Shown here: positions 15,403-23,787 of the stretch, in pieces | Layout: every line of letters begins with the position of its first letter | Position numbering within the stretch: the stretch's first letter is position 1 | DNA from: a virus | Direction: 5' to 3' (one strand) | Virus record (IMG/VR): IMGVR_UViG_3300037189_023016 | Coordinates: 1-25,311 of that record | DNA length: 25,311 nucleotides | Program-made: the position numbers and the translations under genes | Notes under the pieces: model-generated | Told to the model about the DNA's origin: nothing | Database searches by the model: none | The model's input: the letters and a program-made list of their open reading frames with translations, nothing else

Positions 15403-17085
15403 TTAGAGAGCATTCAAGCCACTAACAAAAATTCTACCATAGAATTCAGGACGTAACATCTTCTTAGCGTAGCGAGTCAACAGACCTTTACGTGGAGTGA
15501 AGGTATTTGGATCGTACACAAGAGGAGTCATAATCAACGGAATATATGGAGCAAATACAGCACCAGCTTCCAAGAATTGGCTACCACGGAAACCTAACAA
15601 GATCACGTTTTCGGTCATGTATGGGTTCTTATAAACTTGGTAGCGACCATTCAATGAACCGGCTTTCTGTACACCAAATGCATATTCCATCTGAGCAGCA
15701 TCACCATTGTTGTTAGCAGCGAATCCTGGGATTGATTCGAGAACTGTAGCAACTGTTGGAGAGCATACCAAGAAGTTAGCACCACCACGAAGAGTCAACT
15801 GGTGAATCTTGTTGCTAAGCTTTTGAATCTTAGTACCAAGAGTTTGGAACCATTGGCCCTGGGTGTTGTAGAAACCAGTTTGTGAGGTTGAAGTTGGGAA
15901 GTCGAATCCATTAGTGTTTGCACTGTTGTAAACACCGTTGTTCAACACAGTCCAGTATTCATCACCAGCACCAGCATCTTCAATCAACATATCCATGATT
16001 TCGAGGTCAATTTCCAATGAAATATACTCGCTCATGATGTTAGTCAATTCAGCTTCAGCATCCAAGTTTTGATATGCATTCAAGTCTTGAGCAAATTCAG
16101 GAGTCCATACTGCCTTTAACTTTTTAGTCTTAGCTGTAATGGCTTGAGATTGCATCGAGATGTTAATTTCTGGGATAGAAATTGTAGTTGCACTCTGAGC
16201 GTTTGGAACTGAGTATGAAGTAGCTGCAGTATCTTCAAAATCACCACGAGCATTATCAGCAGTCTTCTTGTTATAGAAAACAGTGAATGTAGAAGCAGCT
16301 ACTGGAGTAGTGTTAGAAGCAGTAACAAAGAAGGTAATCAATGAGTTAGTGTAATCATAGGTTGTAAATGCAGGCAAGTTATTACCAGCAGTAACTACAG
16401 AAGCTGAAGTGATTACAAATGCTCTTACACCATCTGGGTCGAAGTTAGCAGAAATAGAACCAGTTGGGATGGTAATTTTTCTAACTTGGCTAGCAGCAAC
16501 AGAAGCAGAAAGCGAAGAGTCAAAACCAACCTCAGCCCAAGTAGCAGCACCTGCAGCATAACCTGAAACAGATGAGCTTACTGAAGAAGAGAATTGGTTA
16601 GTAGAGTAAGCAAAGCGACCAGCACCATACAAACCACCAGAAGGAGCTGGGGTTGCGAATGGATATCGGCCACCAGTATTGCGATTACCGTACATAGAAC
16701 CACCTGAAGAGAATGGGTTTTTATCAGTGCCGTACTGGAAATCCAAGAAGAATACCAGACCAGAAGGCAAGTTCATTGGTTGAACGCTAACGAATTCTTT
16801 CGCTGCGATCTGACCAAATACCTTACGTACCAATGGCAGTGCGATACCAGCCCACTGCTCACCAGTACCTACAGTAAATGTAGCACCAGTGCCAGTTTGA
16901 GATGATTCAATTACTAATTGTTTTGCTTGGTTTTCAAGCATAAGAGACATGTTGTTCTTATCAGTCTCACTTCCGAGACCTTCCAACAACCCTGTCTTAG
17001 CCCACTTGTGGGCCAGTTTAGCTGCATCGCTTTGGAGTGATTTCCAAGGATTTGCAGATTCTAAAAGGTTCTGAATTGTGTTCAT
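15403..17085 (-). CDS. Major capsid protein (gp23-like)
   Basis: This 560-residue protein is the head shell subunit, somewhat longer than T4 gp23 (521). The N-terminal prodomain contains WAKTGLLEGLGSE (~28-40). A likely gp21 cleavage site is QLVIE60/S61, close to the T4 position (after Glu65). VRKVFGQIAAKEFVSVQPMN (~86-105) and the following PSGLVFFLDFQYG match the HK97-fold gp23 family. So do KTKKLKAVWTPEFAQDLNAY and AELTNIMSEYISLEID, the equivalents of T4 'LKAAYSIELAQDL...AELSGILATEIMLEIN'. A Ser/Thr-rich region at ~155-290 looks like an inserted surface domain. Local base composition is richer in G+C and C-ending codons than the neighbours, fitting very high expression. It follows the scaffold gene by 33 bases and ends at a strong terminator. 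Confidence 0.95.
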   Translation of the reverse strand: MNTIQNLLESANPWKSLQSDAAKLAHKWAKTGLLEGLGSETDKNNMSLMLENQAKQLVIESSQTGTGATFTVGTGEQWAGIALPLVRKVFGQIAAKEFVSVQPMNLPSGLVFFLDFQYGTDKNPFSSGGSMYGNRNTGGRYPFATPAPSGGLYGAGRFAYSTNQFSSSVSSSVSGYAAGAATWAEVGFDSSLSASVAASQVRKITIPTGSISANFDPDGVRAFVITSASVVTAGNNLPAFTTYDYTNSLITFFVTASNTTPVAASTFTVFYNKKTADNARGDFEDTAATSYSVPNAQSATTISIPEINISMQSQAITAKTKKLKAVWTPEFAQDLNAYQNLDAEAELTNIMSEYISLEIDLEIMDMLIEDAGAGDEYWTVLNNGVYNSANTNGFDFPTSTSQTGFYNTQGQWFQTLGTKIQKLSNKIHQLTLRGGANFLVCSPTVATVLESIPGFAANNNGDAAQMEYAFGVQKAGSLNGRYQVYKNPYMTENVILLGFRGSQFLEAGAVFAPYIPLIMTPLVYDPNTFTPRKGLLTRYAKKMLRPEFYGRIFVSGLNAL

Positions 17086-17118
17086 TTTGTAAAAAAATAT
17101 AATTTTAGTTAATAGTTT

Positions 17119-18069
17119 TTATTTAATCCCGGCGAGTTTTTGCATACGAGCAAATACTTCATTGGTTTCAATAATTGGTTGTTTTTGTGCAACACCCATT
17201 GCTTTAGAAGCAGATCCTAATGATTCTTTAATAGGTGAAGGTTTAGTTTTAGTAGCAAGACCTTCGCTTAAAGTTTCAAATACGAGTTTAGCTTCTTTAA
17301 CAGTTGTCGCTTTATCAAAAGTAGTTAATACTTTGATTTTTTCAGCTTCAGTAAGGTTTTTAGCTTTGAAGATTTTATTAGTGTAAAGAAGTTTAGCATT
17401 TAATAAATTTACTTCATTCAACTCAGCTTTCAATTGAGTAATAACGTCTAATGCTTCTTCTAATTCCTTATTAACATTAGGAACAGGAATTGCATTTTCA
17501 GCTACAGTATCATCAGCTAAGGCTTCAAATAATTCTAATTCAGCTAAAAGTTCATCTACATTAATTTCATCTACAGGTTCTAAAGGCATTTCACCTTCTT
17601 CATCTGCTTCACCCCCCATCATTTCTGAATCTTCTGGGGTGAGACCTAAATCTGCTAAAACGTCACGTACAAGGTCTGTAAAGGTTTCCATGTCCATGTC
17701 TTCGAAATCAATTTCCTCTTCAGATTCTTCTTCAGATTCTTCTTCTTTCATAGCATCTTCACTTTCACTCACCATTTCTTCAGCTTCATCCATTACTGGG
17801 TCAGCTTCTTCAAGGGCTTCGAGTTCCTTTAAGATTTCTTCTAGGTCCATTTCTTCAAGATTTTCTTGGGCAGGCTCCATTGATTCTTCATACCCCATGT
17901 TCTCAGTTTCAATTTCTTCAGCTTCATCTAATTGTTCTAGCTTAGCGGAAAACATATTTTTGAGATGGGGAGTGAATGCTTCTTCAAGAGCTGCTTTTGC
18001 ACTAGCGATAGCTGTTTCTTTAACAGCTTTAGCATCGGCGATGGCTTCTTTAAATAAGTCTTTACTCAT
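17119..18069 (-). CDS. Prohead scaffold protein (gp22-like)
   Basis: This 316-residue, very acidic protein has long Glu/Asp runs at ~47-185 and predicted helix and coiled coil, typical of the internal core scaffold of T4-like proheads. The C-terminal part (LNEVNLLNAKLLYTNKIFKA, then KNLTEAEKIKVLTTFDKATT and VKEAKLVFETLSEG, ~218-270) matches the conserved core of gp22-type scaffolds. The protein ends FARMQKLAGIK. Candidate gp21 cleavage sites of type [L/I]-x-E followed by A, G or S are frequent (LEEA, LDEA, LTEA, LSEG, IKES), as expected for a protein degraded during maturation. The ATG is eight bases after a GAGGAGA Shine-Dalgarno, the only clear one in the window. It stands immediately before the capsid gene. 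Confidence 0.85.
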   Translation of the reverse strand: MSKDLFKEAIADAKAVKETAIASAKAALEEAFTPHLKNMFSAKLEQLDEAEEIETENMGYEESMEPAQENLEEMDLEEILKELEALEEADPVMDEAEEMVSESEDAMKEEESEEESEEEIDFEDMDMETFTDLVRDVLADLGLTPEDSEMMGGEADEEGEMPLEPVDEINVDELLAELELFEALADDTVAENAIPVPNVNKELEEALDVITQLKAELNEVNLLNAKLLYTNKIFKAKNLTEAEKIKVLTTFDKATTVKEAKLVFETLSEGLATKTKPSPIKESLGSASKAMGVAQKQPIIETNEVFARMQKLAGIK

Positions 18070-18077
18070 TTTGATTT

Positions 18078-18084
18078 TCTCCTC
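18078..18084 (-). promoter_or_regulatory. Shine-Dalgarno (GAGGAGA) of the scaffold gene
   Basis: GAGGAGA lies eight bases before the ATG at 18069. It is the only canonical ribosome-binding site I found among the genes here and supports the start chosen. Confidence 0.75.
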
Positions 18085-18139
18085 AATTAAATTGTTTTTG
18101 GAAATACGTTTATTATAAAACGTAATGGAAAGTTAATTA

Positions 18140-18178
18140 GTAAATATCGCATAAGAATGATCAAAGAGATCGCGATAT
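18140..18178 (-). promoter_or_regulatory. Candidate promoter/operator region for scaffold-capsid unit
   Basis: The gap 18070-18280 is the longest in the window and holds the terminator, the Shine-Dalgarno and this segment. An inverted repeat ATATCGC/GCGATAT (18144-18150 with 18172-18178) encloses a second one, GATC-AAAGA-GATC. A TATTTA-like stretch (ATATTTAC at 18147-18140) lies ~70 bases before the start, leaving room for a true leader. The role as a promoter is inferred from position. Confidence 0.35.
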
Positions 18179-18230
18179 ATTCTAATATACATATATGGGG
18201 ATTTATCAAAATTACCCAGGGCAAAAAGAA

Positions 18231-18252
18231 ATGCCTCTTTTTCAAGAGGCAT
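18231..18252 (-). terminator. Intrinsic terminator after the prohead protease gene
   Basis: A perfect eight-base stem ATGCCTCT/AGAGGCAT has a six-base loop and is followed on the minus strand by TTCTTTTTGC. It lies 28 bases after the protease stop codon and separates the portal-to-protease unit from the scaffold-capsid unit. Confidence 0.85.
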
Positions 18253-18280
18253 CAGTCTTAAAATTCTATTTTAAGAGGGG

Positions 18281-18880
18281 TTACCATATAGGACAAGTTC
18301 CATTAGAACACAATATATCAGTAATAATAGAATTGACTTTAGCATGCTTGTTATCGTTATCTGTTTTTCCTTCATTTAATTTACCCATATATGAACCTGG
18401 GTTAGAAGGGGTTGATACGAAATCCCAACATAAAAGTTCAAAATCATCTTGTACTTCCATTAATTCACCCATTTGTTTAAGTGAACCCATACCACGAGAT
18501 GAAACACCTACTGGTATGTTGTTTTGAAAGAGAGATGTAAGGATATTACCTGAAGGGGTAGGGAGCAGTTCAATAACCCCCATTACATTATCTCCATCCC
18601 ACCAAATTTGTTTGATATTATGGGAAACATTCTTTAGGTTAATAATAGAAGAATCAGGGTGGTCAAGTTCACCTAATGCTCTATTAGTGTTAACATTTTC
18701 CATATACTTATTGATTTCTCTTTCCCATAACTCTCTTGAGTAATAACGACCATTGCCATTTTTAACCTCAGCAGTTGCTAAGATACCTTTAACCAGTAAA
18801 TTACCATTCTCACTTCTTTCTTCAGTGAGCATAGCAGATTTACCTGCAAAAAGTTGAGTTTCAATAAGTATTTGTTTCAT
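18281..18880 (-). CDS. Prohead core maturation protease (gp21-like)
   Basis: This 199-residue serine protease cuts scaffold and prohead proteins during T4-type head maturation; T4 gp21 has 212 residues. Diagnostic motifs are NGNGRYYSRELW (~41-52), GELDHP with the catalytic His (~70-75), VGVSSRGMGSL with the catalytic Ser in SSRG (~124-134) and CWDFVSTPSNPGSY (~151-164). These match T4 gp21 'GELNHP', 'LGVSSRGLG' and 'IDVVADPSAPDAF'. A candidate self-cleavage site KLNEGKT lies near the C-terminus, which ends unusually with CSNGTCPIW. The start lies two bases after the stop of the 530-aa core protein. It is the last gene before a terminator. Confidence 0.93.
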   Translation of the reverse strand: MKQILIETQLFAGKSAMLTEERSENGNLLVKGILATAEVKNGNGRYYSRELWEREINKYMENVNTNRALGELDHPDSSIINLKNVSHNIKQIWWDGDNVMGVIELLPTPSGNILTSLFQNNIPVGVSSRGMGSLKQMGELMEVQDDFELLCWDFVSTPSNPGSYMGKLNEGKTDNDNKHAKVNSIITDILCSNGTCPIW

Positions 18881-18882
18881 AA

Positions 18883-20475
18883 TTATTTAGCGTCTTTTGT
18901 GCCTGGGATTTCCTTCATACCTGCTTTTTTAAGTGCAGTTGTAGATGCTGAACTAGTAGCTACTACAGGTTTATCGGTTGAGGTAGTAGGGTCATCAAAT
19001 AATGCTTCATCAACATCTTTTTTACCTTTATTTAATTTCTTTTTAGCTGATTCTAGTTTTTTAATATCAGCATTTAATTCTTTAATTTTTTTAGGATTAA
19101 CAGAATCTTCTTCGAGTTCAGTTAAAGTAGTTAACGCTTTAAGTTTTTTCTTGCGCTTGGTAATTTCTTCATCAATTTTTTTACCCATAGCTTTTTTCTT
19201 AGCATCTTCACCTACTTCTTCAATTTCTTTCATATTAAGTGCTTCCTTAATAAGAGTAGATATTGTTGAGCGTAATTTAGATTCTTCTAAAGATTCATTC
19301 ATTGAGTTATATGGGGGAAGATCTACTTCAGTCCAACCTAACCATGCACCTGCTTTTAGTGCTGCTTGATAGTATTCTTCAGCTTTTGTTAAGTCACCTT
19401 CACTGTATGCTTCTAAACCTTTTTCGTAATATTCATTAGCCTGGGCCATACTTTCCATATCCGAATCTCTATCACCATCTGAATCATCATACATTGCTGA
19501 TTCGCTTAGATTACCGTATCCTGAAGATTTATATTTACCCTTAGCTGGTTTTGATTCGCCTAATCCTGGGGCATCTGTGGTGTAACCTATGCCTTTAATA
19601 CCAAATTGAGCATTTTCAACATAGTGGTTAATATTTTTAACTAAATTTTTAGCCACAATAGACTTTACTTCATCTACACTTTTATCCTTATTTTTAGGAT
19701 CTTTAATTTCAGCATAGTATCCTACTAAAAATGCTTGACCATAAACATTATCAATGTTTTTAGGATCTTTATAATCATAGCCTTGAGTAGCCATATCGGT
19801 TACTTCTTTAGTAGTTTCTTTTTCTATAGCTTTAGCTTCTTTAGCTTCAGTTAAGTTTTTTAGGTACTGTAGGCCAAAATCTTCTATGTTTTTCTTTAAC
19901 AGCTCATATTGGGCTATCATTTCTTCATATTGGGCATCATCCTCTTCTTCCCCTTCATTTTGAGGCTTTTTAGCATCTTTAGCTGCTTGTTTCATAGATT
20001 CTTTTTTATTGCCATCGTTATCTAAATCTAAGAAATCAGGTTTAGCTTTTTTAGCTTCTGTTGTATTTTCAAATTTAATACCACTAGTAGCTCCTTGTTG
20101 TAAAGCCATTACTACATCAAATTCTCCAACATTAAATTTAGAAGCGGCATCTTTCATTGAAACACGACCTGCATTTTGATTATAATATTCAACAGCTTTT
20201 TTGATGTTTTCTTGATTTTTAGCAGTATCATCTTCTTTAAGTTTATTCATATTCTCATTAAAGATAGAATGCCAATCAGGTGTTTTACCTTTAGTAACTA
20301 CACCACCAATACCCTCACTTAAAATACTTTTATTTTTTAAGATACCAACAGCATCATCATATGATGTATATTGATTTACGTATTCTGGGAAGATATTGCG
20401 TACTGATTTCATGAAGAAATCTTTATTGCCCTTACCTTCTTTAATAAGGTTATATTGTTCTTGAAGTGTTTTCAT
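18883..20475 (-). CDS. Putative prohead core protein (530 aa, charged)
   Basis: This highly charged, largely helical protein starts MKTLQEQYNLIKEGKG, between the portal and protease genes where core proteins are encoded. Residues ~90-127 resemble a helix-turn-helix-like segment (GRVSMKDAASKFNVGEFDVV). Residues ~146-166 carry DFLDLDNDGNKKESMKQAA, similar to a calcium-binding DxDxDG loop. Residues ~345-378 resemble a single tetratricopeptide unit (ANEYYEKGLEAYSEGDLTKA). Lys-rich coiled coil follows at ~425-490. At least seven [L/I]-x-E sites precede A, G or S (IKEG, LSEG, LTEA, LGES, LSES, LEES, IKEA), suggesting cleavage by gp21. A core or internal head protein role is inferred from place, charge and cleavage sites. 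No close T4 homologue was recognised. Confidence 0.55.
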   Translation of the reverse strand: MKTLQEQYNLIKEGKGNKDFFMKSVRNIFPEYVNQYTSYDDAVGILKNKSILSEGIGGVVTKGKTPDWHSIFNENMNKLKEDDTAKNQENIKKAVEYYNQNAGRVSMKDAASKFNVGEFDVVMALQQGATSGIKFENTTEAKKAKPDFLDLDNDGNKKESMKQAAKDAKKPQNEGEEEDDAQYEEMIAQYELLKKNIEDFGLQYLKNLTEAKEAKAIEKETTKEVTDMATQGYDYKDPKNIDNVYGQAFLVGYYAEIKDPKNKDKSVDEVKSIVAKNLVKNINHYVENAQFGIKGIGYTTDAPGLGESKPAKGKYKSSGYGNLSESAMYDDSDGDRDSDMESMAQANEYYEKGLEAYSEGDLTKAEEYYQAALKAGAWLGWTEVDLPPYNSMNESLEESKLRSTISTLIKEALNMKEIEEVGEDAKKKAMGKKIDEEITKRKKKLKALTTLTELEEDSVNPKKIKELNADIKKLESAKKKLNKGKKDVDEALFDDPTTSTDKPVVATSSASTTALKKAGMKEIPGTKDAK

Positions 20476-20480
20476 TGTGT

Positions 20481-20978
20481 TTATTGGGGTTGAAAAAGTT
20501 CTATTAAATCATCTAAATATTCCTTAGCAGTACTAGTACTATAACGTAAATCATACGATGGATTAGCTTTATAGTAATTTAATGTATCTTGTTTAGCTGC
20601 GGATATTAATGGGATGAGCTCATTAATTTGAGACTCAAGTTTATCATAATCTGTAATGCGGCCAGCTACATGCTGTTTTAATTCTTTATCGTCTATACCA
20701 AGACTATCAAGATAACTTTGTAAATCAAATGCCGCTTCTTCTTTAAGCGGTTTACCCCATAAATGTTTTATAATAAATTTAGATTTTTTATTTAATTGGG
20801 ATTGATTTACTTTTTTAAAACCTAACTTATCTACATAATAATTTTTAGCTACCCCAGCAACCGGAGTAGGATATGACATATCCTGTCCCGGAGAATAAGA
20901 AGCACCAGTACCCGTAGCACTCATTTCTTTAATAGTAGTGCGAATAAGTTCTTTTATGTGTTTGGGGAGAGTGGTCAT
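20481..20978 (-). CDS. Conserved-type head-module protein (165 aa), function unknown
   Basis: This 165-residue protein starts MTTLPKHIKELIRTTIKEMS. Residues ~22-31 (TGTGASYSPG) resemble the segment just after the predicted cleavage site of the major capsid protein (TGTGATFTVG). Here too it follows an I-x-E sequence (IKE18). The rest is helical with a C-terminal segment STAKEYLDDLIELFQ. The start overlaps the previous stop as ATGA, and the next gene starts five bases after its stop, so it belongs to the portal-to-protease unit. An internal-head or assembly role is inferred from context only. Confidence 0.5.
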   Translation of the reverse strand: MTTLPKHIKELIRTTIKEMSATGTGASYSPGQDMSYPTPVAGVAKNYYVDKLGFKKVNQSQLNKKSKFIIKHLWGKPLKEEAAFDLQSYLDSLGIDDKELKQHVAGRITDYDKLESQINELIPLISAAKQDTLNYYKANPSYDLRYSTSTAKEYLDDLIELFQPQ

Positions 20979-21829
20979 GAAATTTGTTTTAATTCTTCTA
21001 ACAATTCATAATATTGGAGTAAACTAACCATATGATCATTAGTTACTGGGGATGTTTTGTCTAATTCAGTTAAGAATGTGGTTACTTCTGTTAACTTAAT
21101 TTTGGTTACAGCATCCTTAATATTAGGAAGAAGTTGAAGGATTTCTTCTTTAATTTCAGATATCTTAGTGTTGTAAAAAGTTTTTAATTTTACAACCGAG
21201 TCAGTAGAATTGATAAATTCTTTTAGGACTAGTTTTTGGTTAGAGTTTAAGTTATTATACTTAGTATTAAACTTTTCTAAAAGAATCTTATATGTTAAAG
21301 TGCGTAAATCTTTATCATATGATTTAAATTCTTCCATAACTTCTTCTTCTACAGTCTTTTTATCCACATTAGAAGAAGTCAAATGCTCTAATAAAGTTAA
21401 CTTATTGTTAATAATTTGATTAGGATTTGAAGGAGAATTTTGGGTATAATTTTCTAATAAAATATATATAGAAGCTTGGGTTTTATAATTAGGAAGTTTA
21501 GTTTTAAAAAACTCATCTATATTATAGTGTTGCTTAACTTCTTTTATCAAATTATATTTTTGTCTTTTTAATACGGACTGGTTAAGGTGTTTAGCCGAGT
21601 CAATGACTGTTGAGATAACTATATCTGCTTTGGCTTCACTAATGTTGGTATGCTTTAGGAGAGTTTCATATAGTTTATATTCTCTTCCTAATTCAGTTTT
21701 GATAAAATGTTTTTTAAGAATATCAACAGCCTTAGATTCTTTGTTAGATAGTGTATCAGATGTAATCTGTCTTACTAACAATTCAAAAATAATCCCAGTA
21801 TTTTTGTATTTGGAATGTTTGATTTCCAT
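20975..21829 (-). CDS. Head-module helical protein (284 aa), function unknown
   Basis: The ATG at 21829 gives MEIKHSKYKNTGIIFELLVR. A TTG three bases upstream would add one residue, but ATG is preferred and keeps a 12-base distance to the TATTTATA element. The protein is almost entirely predicted helix, Lys/Leu-rich, with no enzyme motif, signal peptide or membrane segment. It lies directly after the portal gene, where T4-like phages encode prohead core or portal-associated proteins. It ends in the four-base ATGA overlap with the 165-aa gene. I infer an assembly or core role from position; I do not recognise a named family. Confidence 0.5.
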   Translation of the reverse strand: MEIKHSKYKNTGIIFELLVRQITSDTLSNKESKAVDILKKHFIKTELGREYKLYETLLKHTNISEAKADIVISTVIDSAKHLNQSVLKRQKYNLIKEVKQHYNIDEFFKTKLPNYKTQASIYILLENYTQNSPSNPNQIINNKLTLLEHLTSSNVDKKTVEEEVMEEFKSYDKDLRTLTYKILLEKFNTKYNNLNSNQKLVLKEFINSTDSVVKLKTFYNTKISEIKEEILQLLPNIKDAVTKIKLTEVTTFLTELDKTSPVTNDHMVSLLQYYELLEELKQIS

Positions 21830-21841
21830 CAAATTTTTTAT

Positions 21842-21849
21842 TATAAATA
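21842..21849 (-). promoter_or_regulatory. TATTTATA element before the 284-aa head gene
   Basis: TATTTATA, then ATAAAAAATTTG (12 bases), then ATG at 21829. It lies 11 bases after the portal stop codon. It would serve the unit running to the protease terminator. Confidence 0.6.
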
Positions 21850-21860
21850 TATATGAGCCC

Positions 21861-23774
21861 TTATTCCTTTATTTGAGATTCGTCTAATAGTGATTCCTTT
21901 TCCTTATCAGTATTAAATACTAATTTTTTGTTTAGACTTTCAAATAAAATTCTATTTTTAGATAATGAAGAGTGGGCTGTTTCTAAAGCTAAAGGTGAGC
22001 CTCCTTTAAAATTATTTTTTAAATTTTTATCCTCACCAGTATCATCACCTTGTTTCATACCCATTGCTCCTAATCTATCTTTACCAAGTGCATTGTCTTG
22101 GGTACCAATATCAGAAACTTTCTCTTCAGGACGACCTTGTTCTAAATCCTCTCCATATCCTGCAGGTACTCCTTCGGAATTACTAGCATATCGACCTTTA
22201 CCATATAAATAAGCTAAATCATGTGGGGTACCATAAGATTTACCAGATTCAACAGGATCGTTACCTTCATTTTCAATTTGTTTTAATCTGAAGATACGTT
22301 TTTGGTCTTGGATAATTAGATCTCTATATTCATCGTATTGGTCTTCACTGAGGTGGAATATATTATCGTAGATCCAGTCTGTGGGGAGCAATTTACCATC
22401 AACTATGTTTTTAGCTAAATCTACTTTTTCTTTCATCAATGCTATTCTCTCTTGGTCATAAATGATTGAAGGAGTAGTTAATGAAATTTCAAAGTTGGTT
22501 AGATTATCACCTTTGTAACCCTGTGTATATAAATGTACTAAAGCAATTTTATACAACTCAGATAACATAATACGTTGTATGCGGTCAATAGTACGAGCAA
22601 AACGAATATCTTCAGCTGCTAATGTTGCTTTACCCGTTAAATCTTTTTCATAGCCCATAAATGCTTTAGGTACTTTTAGAGCAGCAAATAGTTTATCTCT
22701 TAAATAAACTACGTCATCCATACCTGTATATTCTAAGCCTTTAGTAGGTTCAATTCTAGTAGTAGTATCATTACCTCTAACTGGTATGTAAAAGTCCTCT
22801 AGTGAGTTTTGGAGGTTATATTTTAAATTATATTCCCCACTTTCAGGGTCCATGTATGGAGTGCGCTTCATAGAAGTAATAGTCTTCTGCATGAAGTTTT
22901 CAACTTCATTTGGAGGAATAGAACCTACATTAACATAAAAAATACGTTTTTCTGGAGCGCGGACAATACGGTGAATGAGCATTGCATCTTCCATAAGTAC
23001 GTATTGCTTAAATAGCTTACGAGCTGGTTCTAGATATGAGCGGCCGTATGGGAGGTAATTGACATCAGTCATGAGTCTAAAGTGAGCCATTTCATAATTG
23101 TCAAAATACAAAGCATTTTCATCTTGTTTCTTATAGGAACCAAAAGAATTTGGAACTCCATAATATCCTGTTCCTCCAGCATATCCATCAGGATTAAACT
23201 TAAATCTAATAGCAGCCGGGGAATCTCTATCATATCCCTCTTCACGCATTATATGATATGCTGTGTATGGAATAACATTGTAGACTCCAAATTTTTCTGC
23301 GATTTCTAGTTTAAGGAAAAAATCACCGTATTTACACATTTGGCGAACCCAAGACCAAAGATTAAATTCAATATTCAATACATCATAAAATAAATTATAA
23401 AGTATTCTTTGAACATCTTCATCACTACTTCTTATTTGAAGTACTTCTCCCATGTCATTTTTAAGAGTACACTCATCTGCTATTATATCTAATGCTGAGG
23501 AAATAATGGCATCAGTATCCATAGAATCATAGTCTGAGTAAAGTTGAGGGCGAAGATACTGGTAGTTAAGATTTAATTGGGAGCCATATAATGAAGTGGT
23601 GTTGGTGGAATAGATTCGATTAAAACGATCCATAAGGGAATTATTCATGTATTCCCCAGTAGTTTGGATGCTATTAACATCCATTACTTTTAATTCATTC
23701 CCCCCGGCATTACGAATTATTACATCAGTAGAAAATAAACGTCTTAGTCGGGTAAATATATTTGTATCTGCCAT
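21861..23774 (-). CDS. Portal vertex protein (gp20-like)
   Basis: This 637-residue protein forms the dodecameric ring at the head vertex through which DNA enters and leaves; T4 gp20 has 524 residues. Diagnostic stretches are TDAIISSALDIIADECTLKN (~87-106) and LMEDAMLIHRIVRAPEKRIF (~260-279), matching T4 'LEDALVIYRLSRAPERRVWY'. Others are TRIEPTKGLEYTGMDDVVYL and the following KLFAALKVPKAFMG. The C-terminal ~110 residues are Gly/Asp/Ser-rich and low in complexity. They include candidate gp21 sites (LFES, LDES) near the end, so the tail may be trimmed during maturation (inference). It has its own TATTTATA element and starts 25 bases after the terminase nuclease stop. Confidence 0.93.
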   Translation of the reverse strand: MADTNIFTRLRRLFSTDVIIRNAGGNELKVMDVNSIQTTGEYMNNSLMDRFNRIYSTNTTSLYGSQLNLNYQYLRPQLYSDYDSMDTDAIISSALDIIADECTLKNDMGEVLQIRSSDEDVQRILYNLFYDVLNIEFNLWSWVRQMCKYGDFFLKLEIAEKFGVYNVIPYTAYHIMREEGYDRDSPAAIRFKFNPDGYAGGTGYYGVPNSFGSYKKQDENALYFDNYEMAHFRLMTDVNYLPYGRSYLEPARKLFKQYVLMEDAMLIHRIVRAPEKRIFYVNVGSIPPNEVENFMQKTITSMKRTPYMDPESGEYNLKYNLQNSLEDFYIPVRGNDTTTRIEPTKGLEYTGMDDVVYLRDKLFAALKVPKAFMGYEKDLTGKATLAAEDIRFARTIDRIQRIMLSELYKIALVHLYTQGYKGDNLTNFEISLTTPSIIYDQERIALMKEKVDLAKNIVDGKLLPTDWIYDNIFHLSEDQYDEYRDLIIQDQKRIFRLKQIENEGNDPVESGKSYGTPHDLAYLYGKGRYASNSEGVPAGYGEDLEQGRPEEKVSDIGTQDNALGKDRLGAMGMKQGDDTGEDKNLKNNFKGGSPLALETAHSSLSKNRILFESLNKKLVFNTDKEKESLLDESQIKE

Positions 23775-23787
23775 TTTTGGGTTTGTT

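Noticed and set aside
17639-18118. Plus-strand ORF of 159 codons (Ser-rich)
   Set aside because: It is the mirror of the Glu/Asp-rich scaffold gene; low-complexity Ser content is the antisense of GAA/GAT codons.
18854-19369. Plus-strand ORF of 171 codons
   Set aside because: Antisense shadow of the Lys/Glu-rich core protein gene; no independent motif or start signal.
22204-22211. Octamer copy inside the portal gene
   Set aside because: It encodes part of YLYGKG and has no start codon nearby; a chance occurrence is expected at this base composition.
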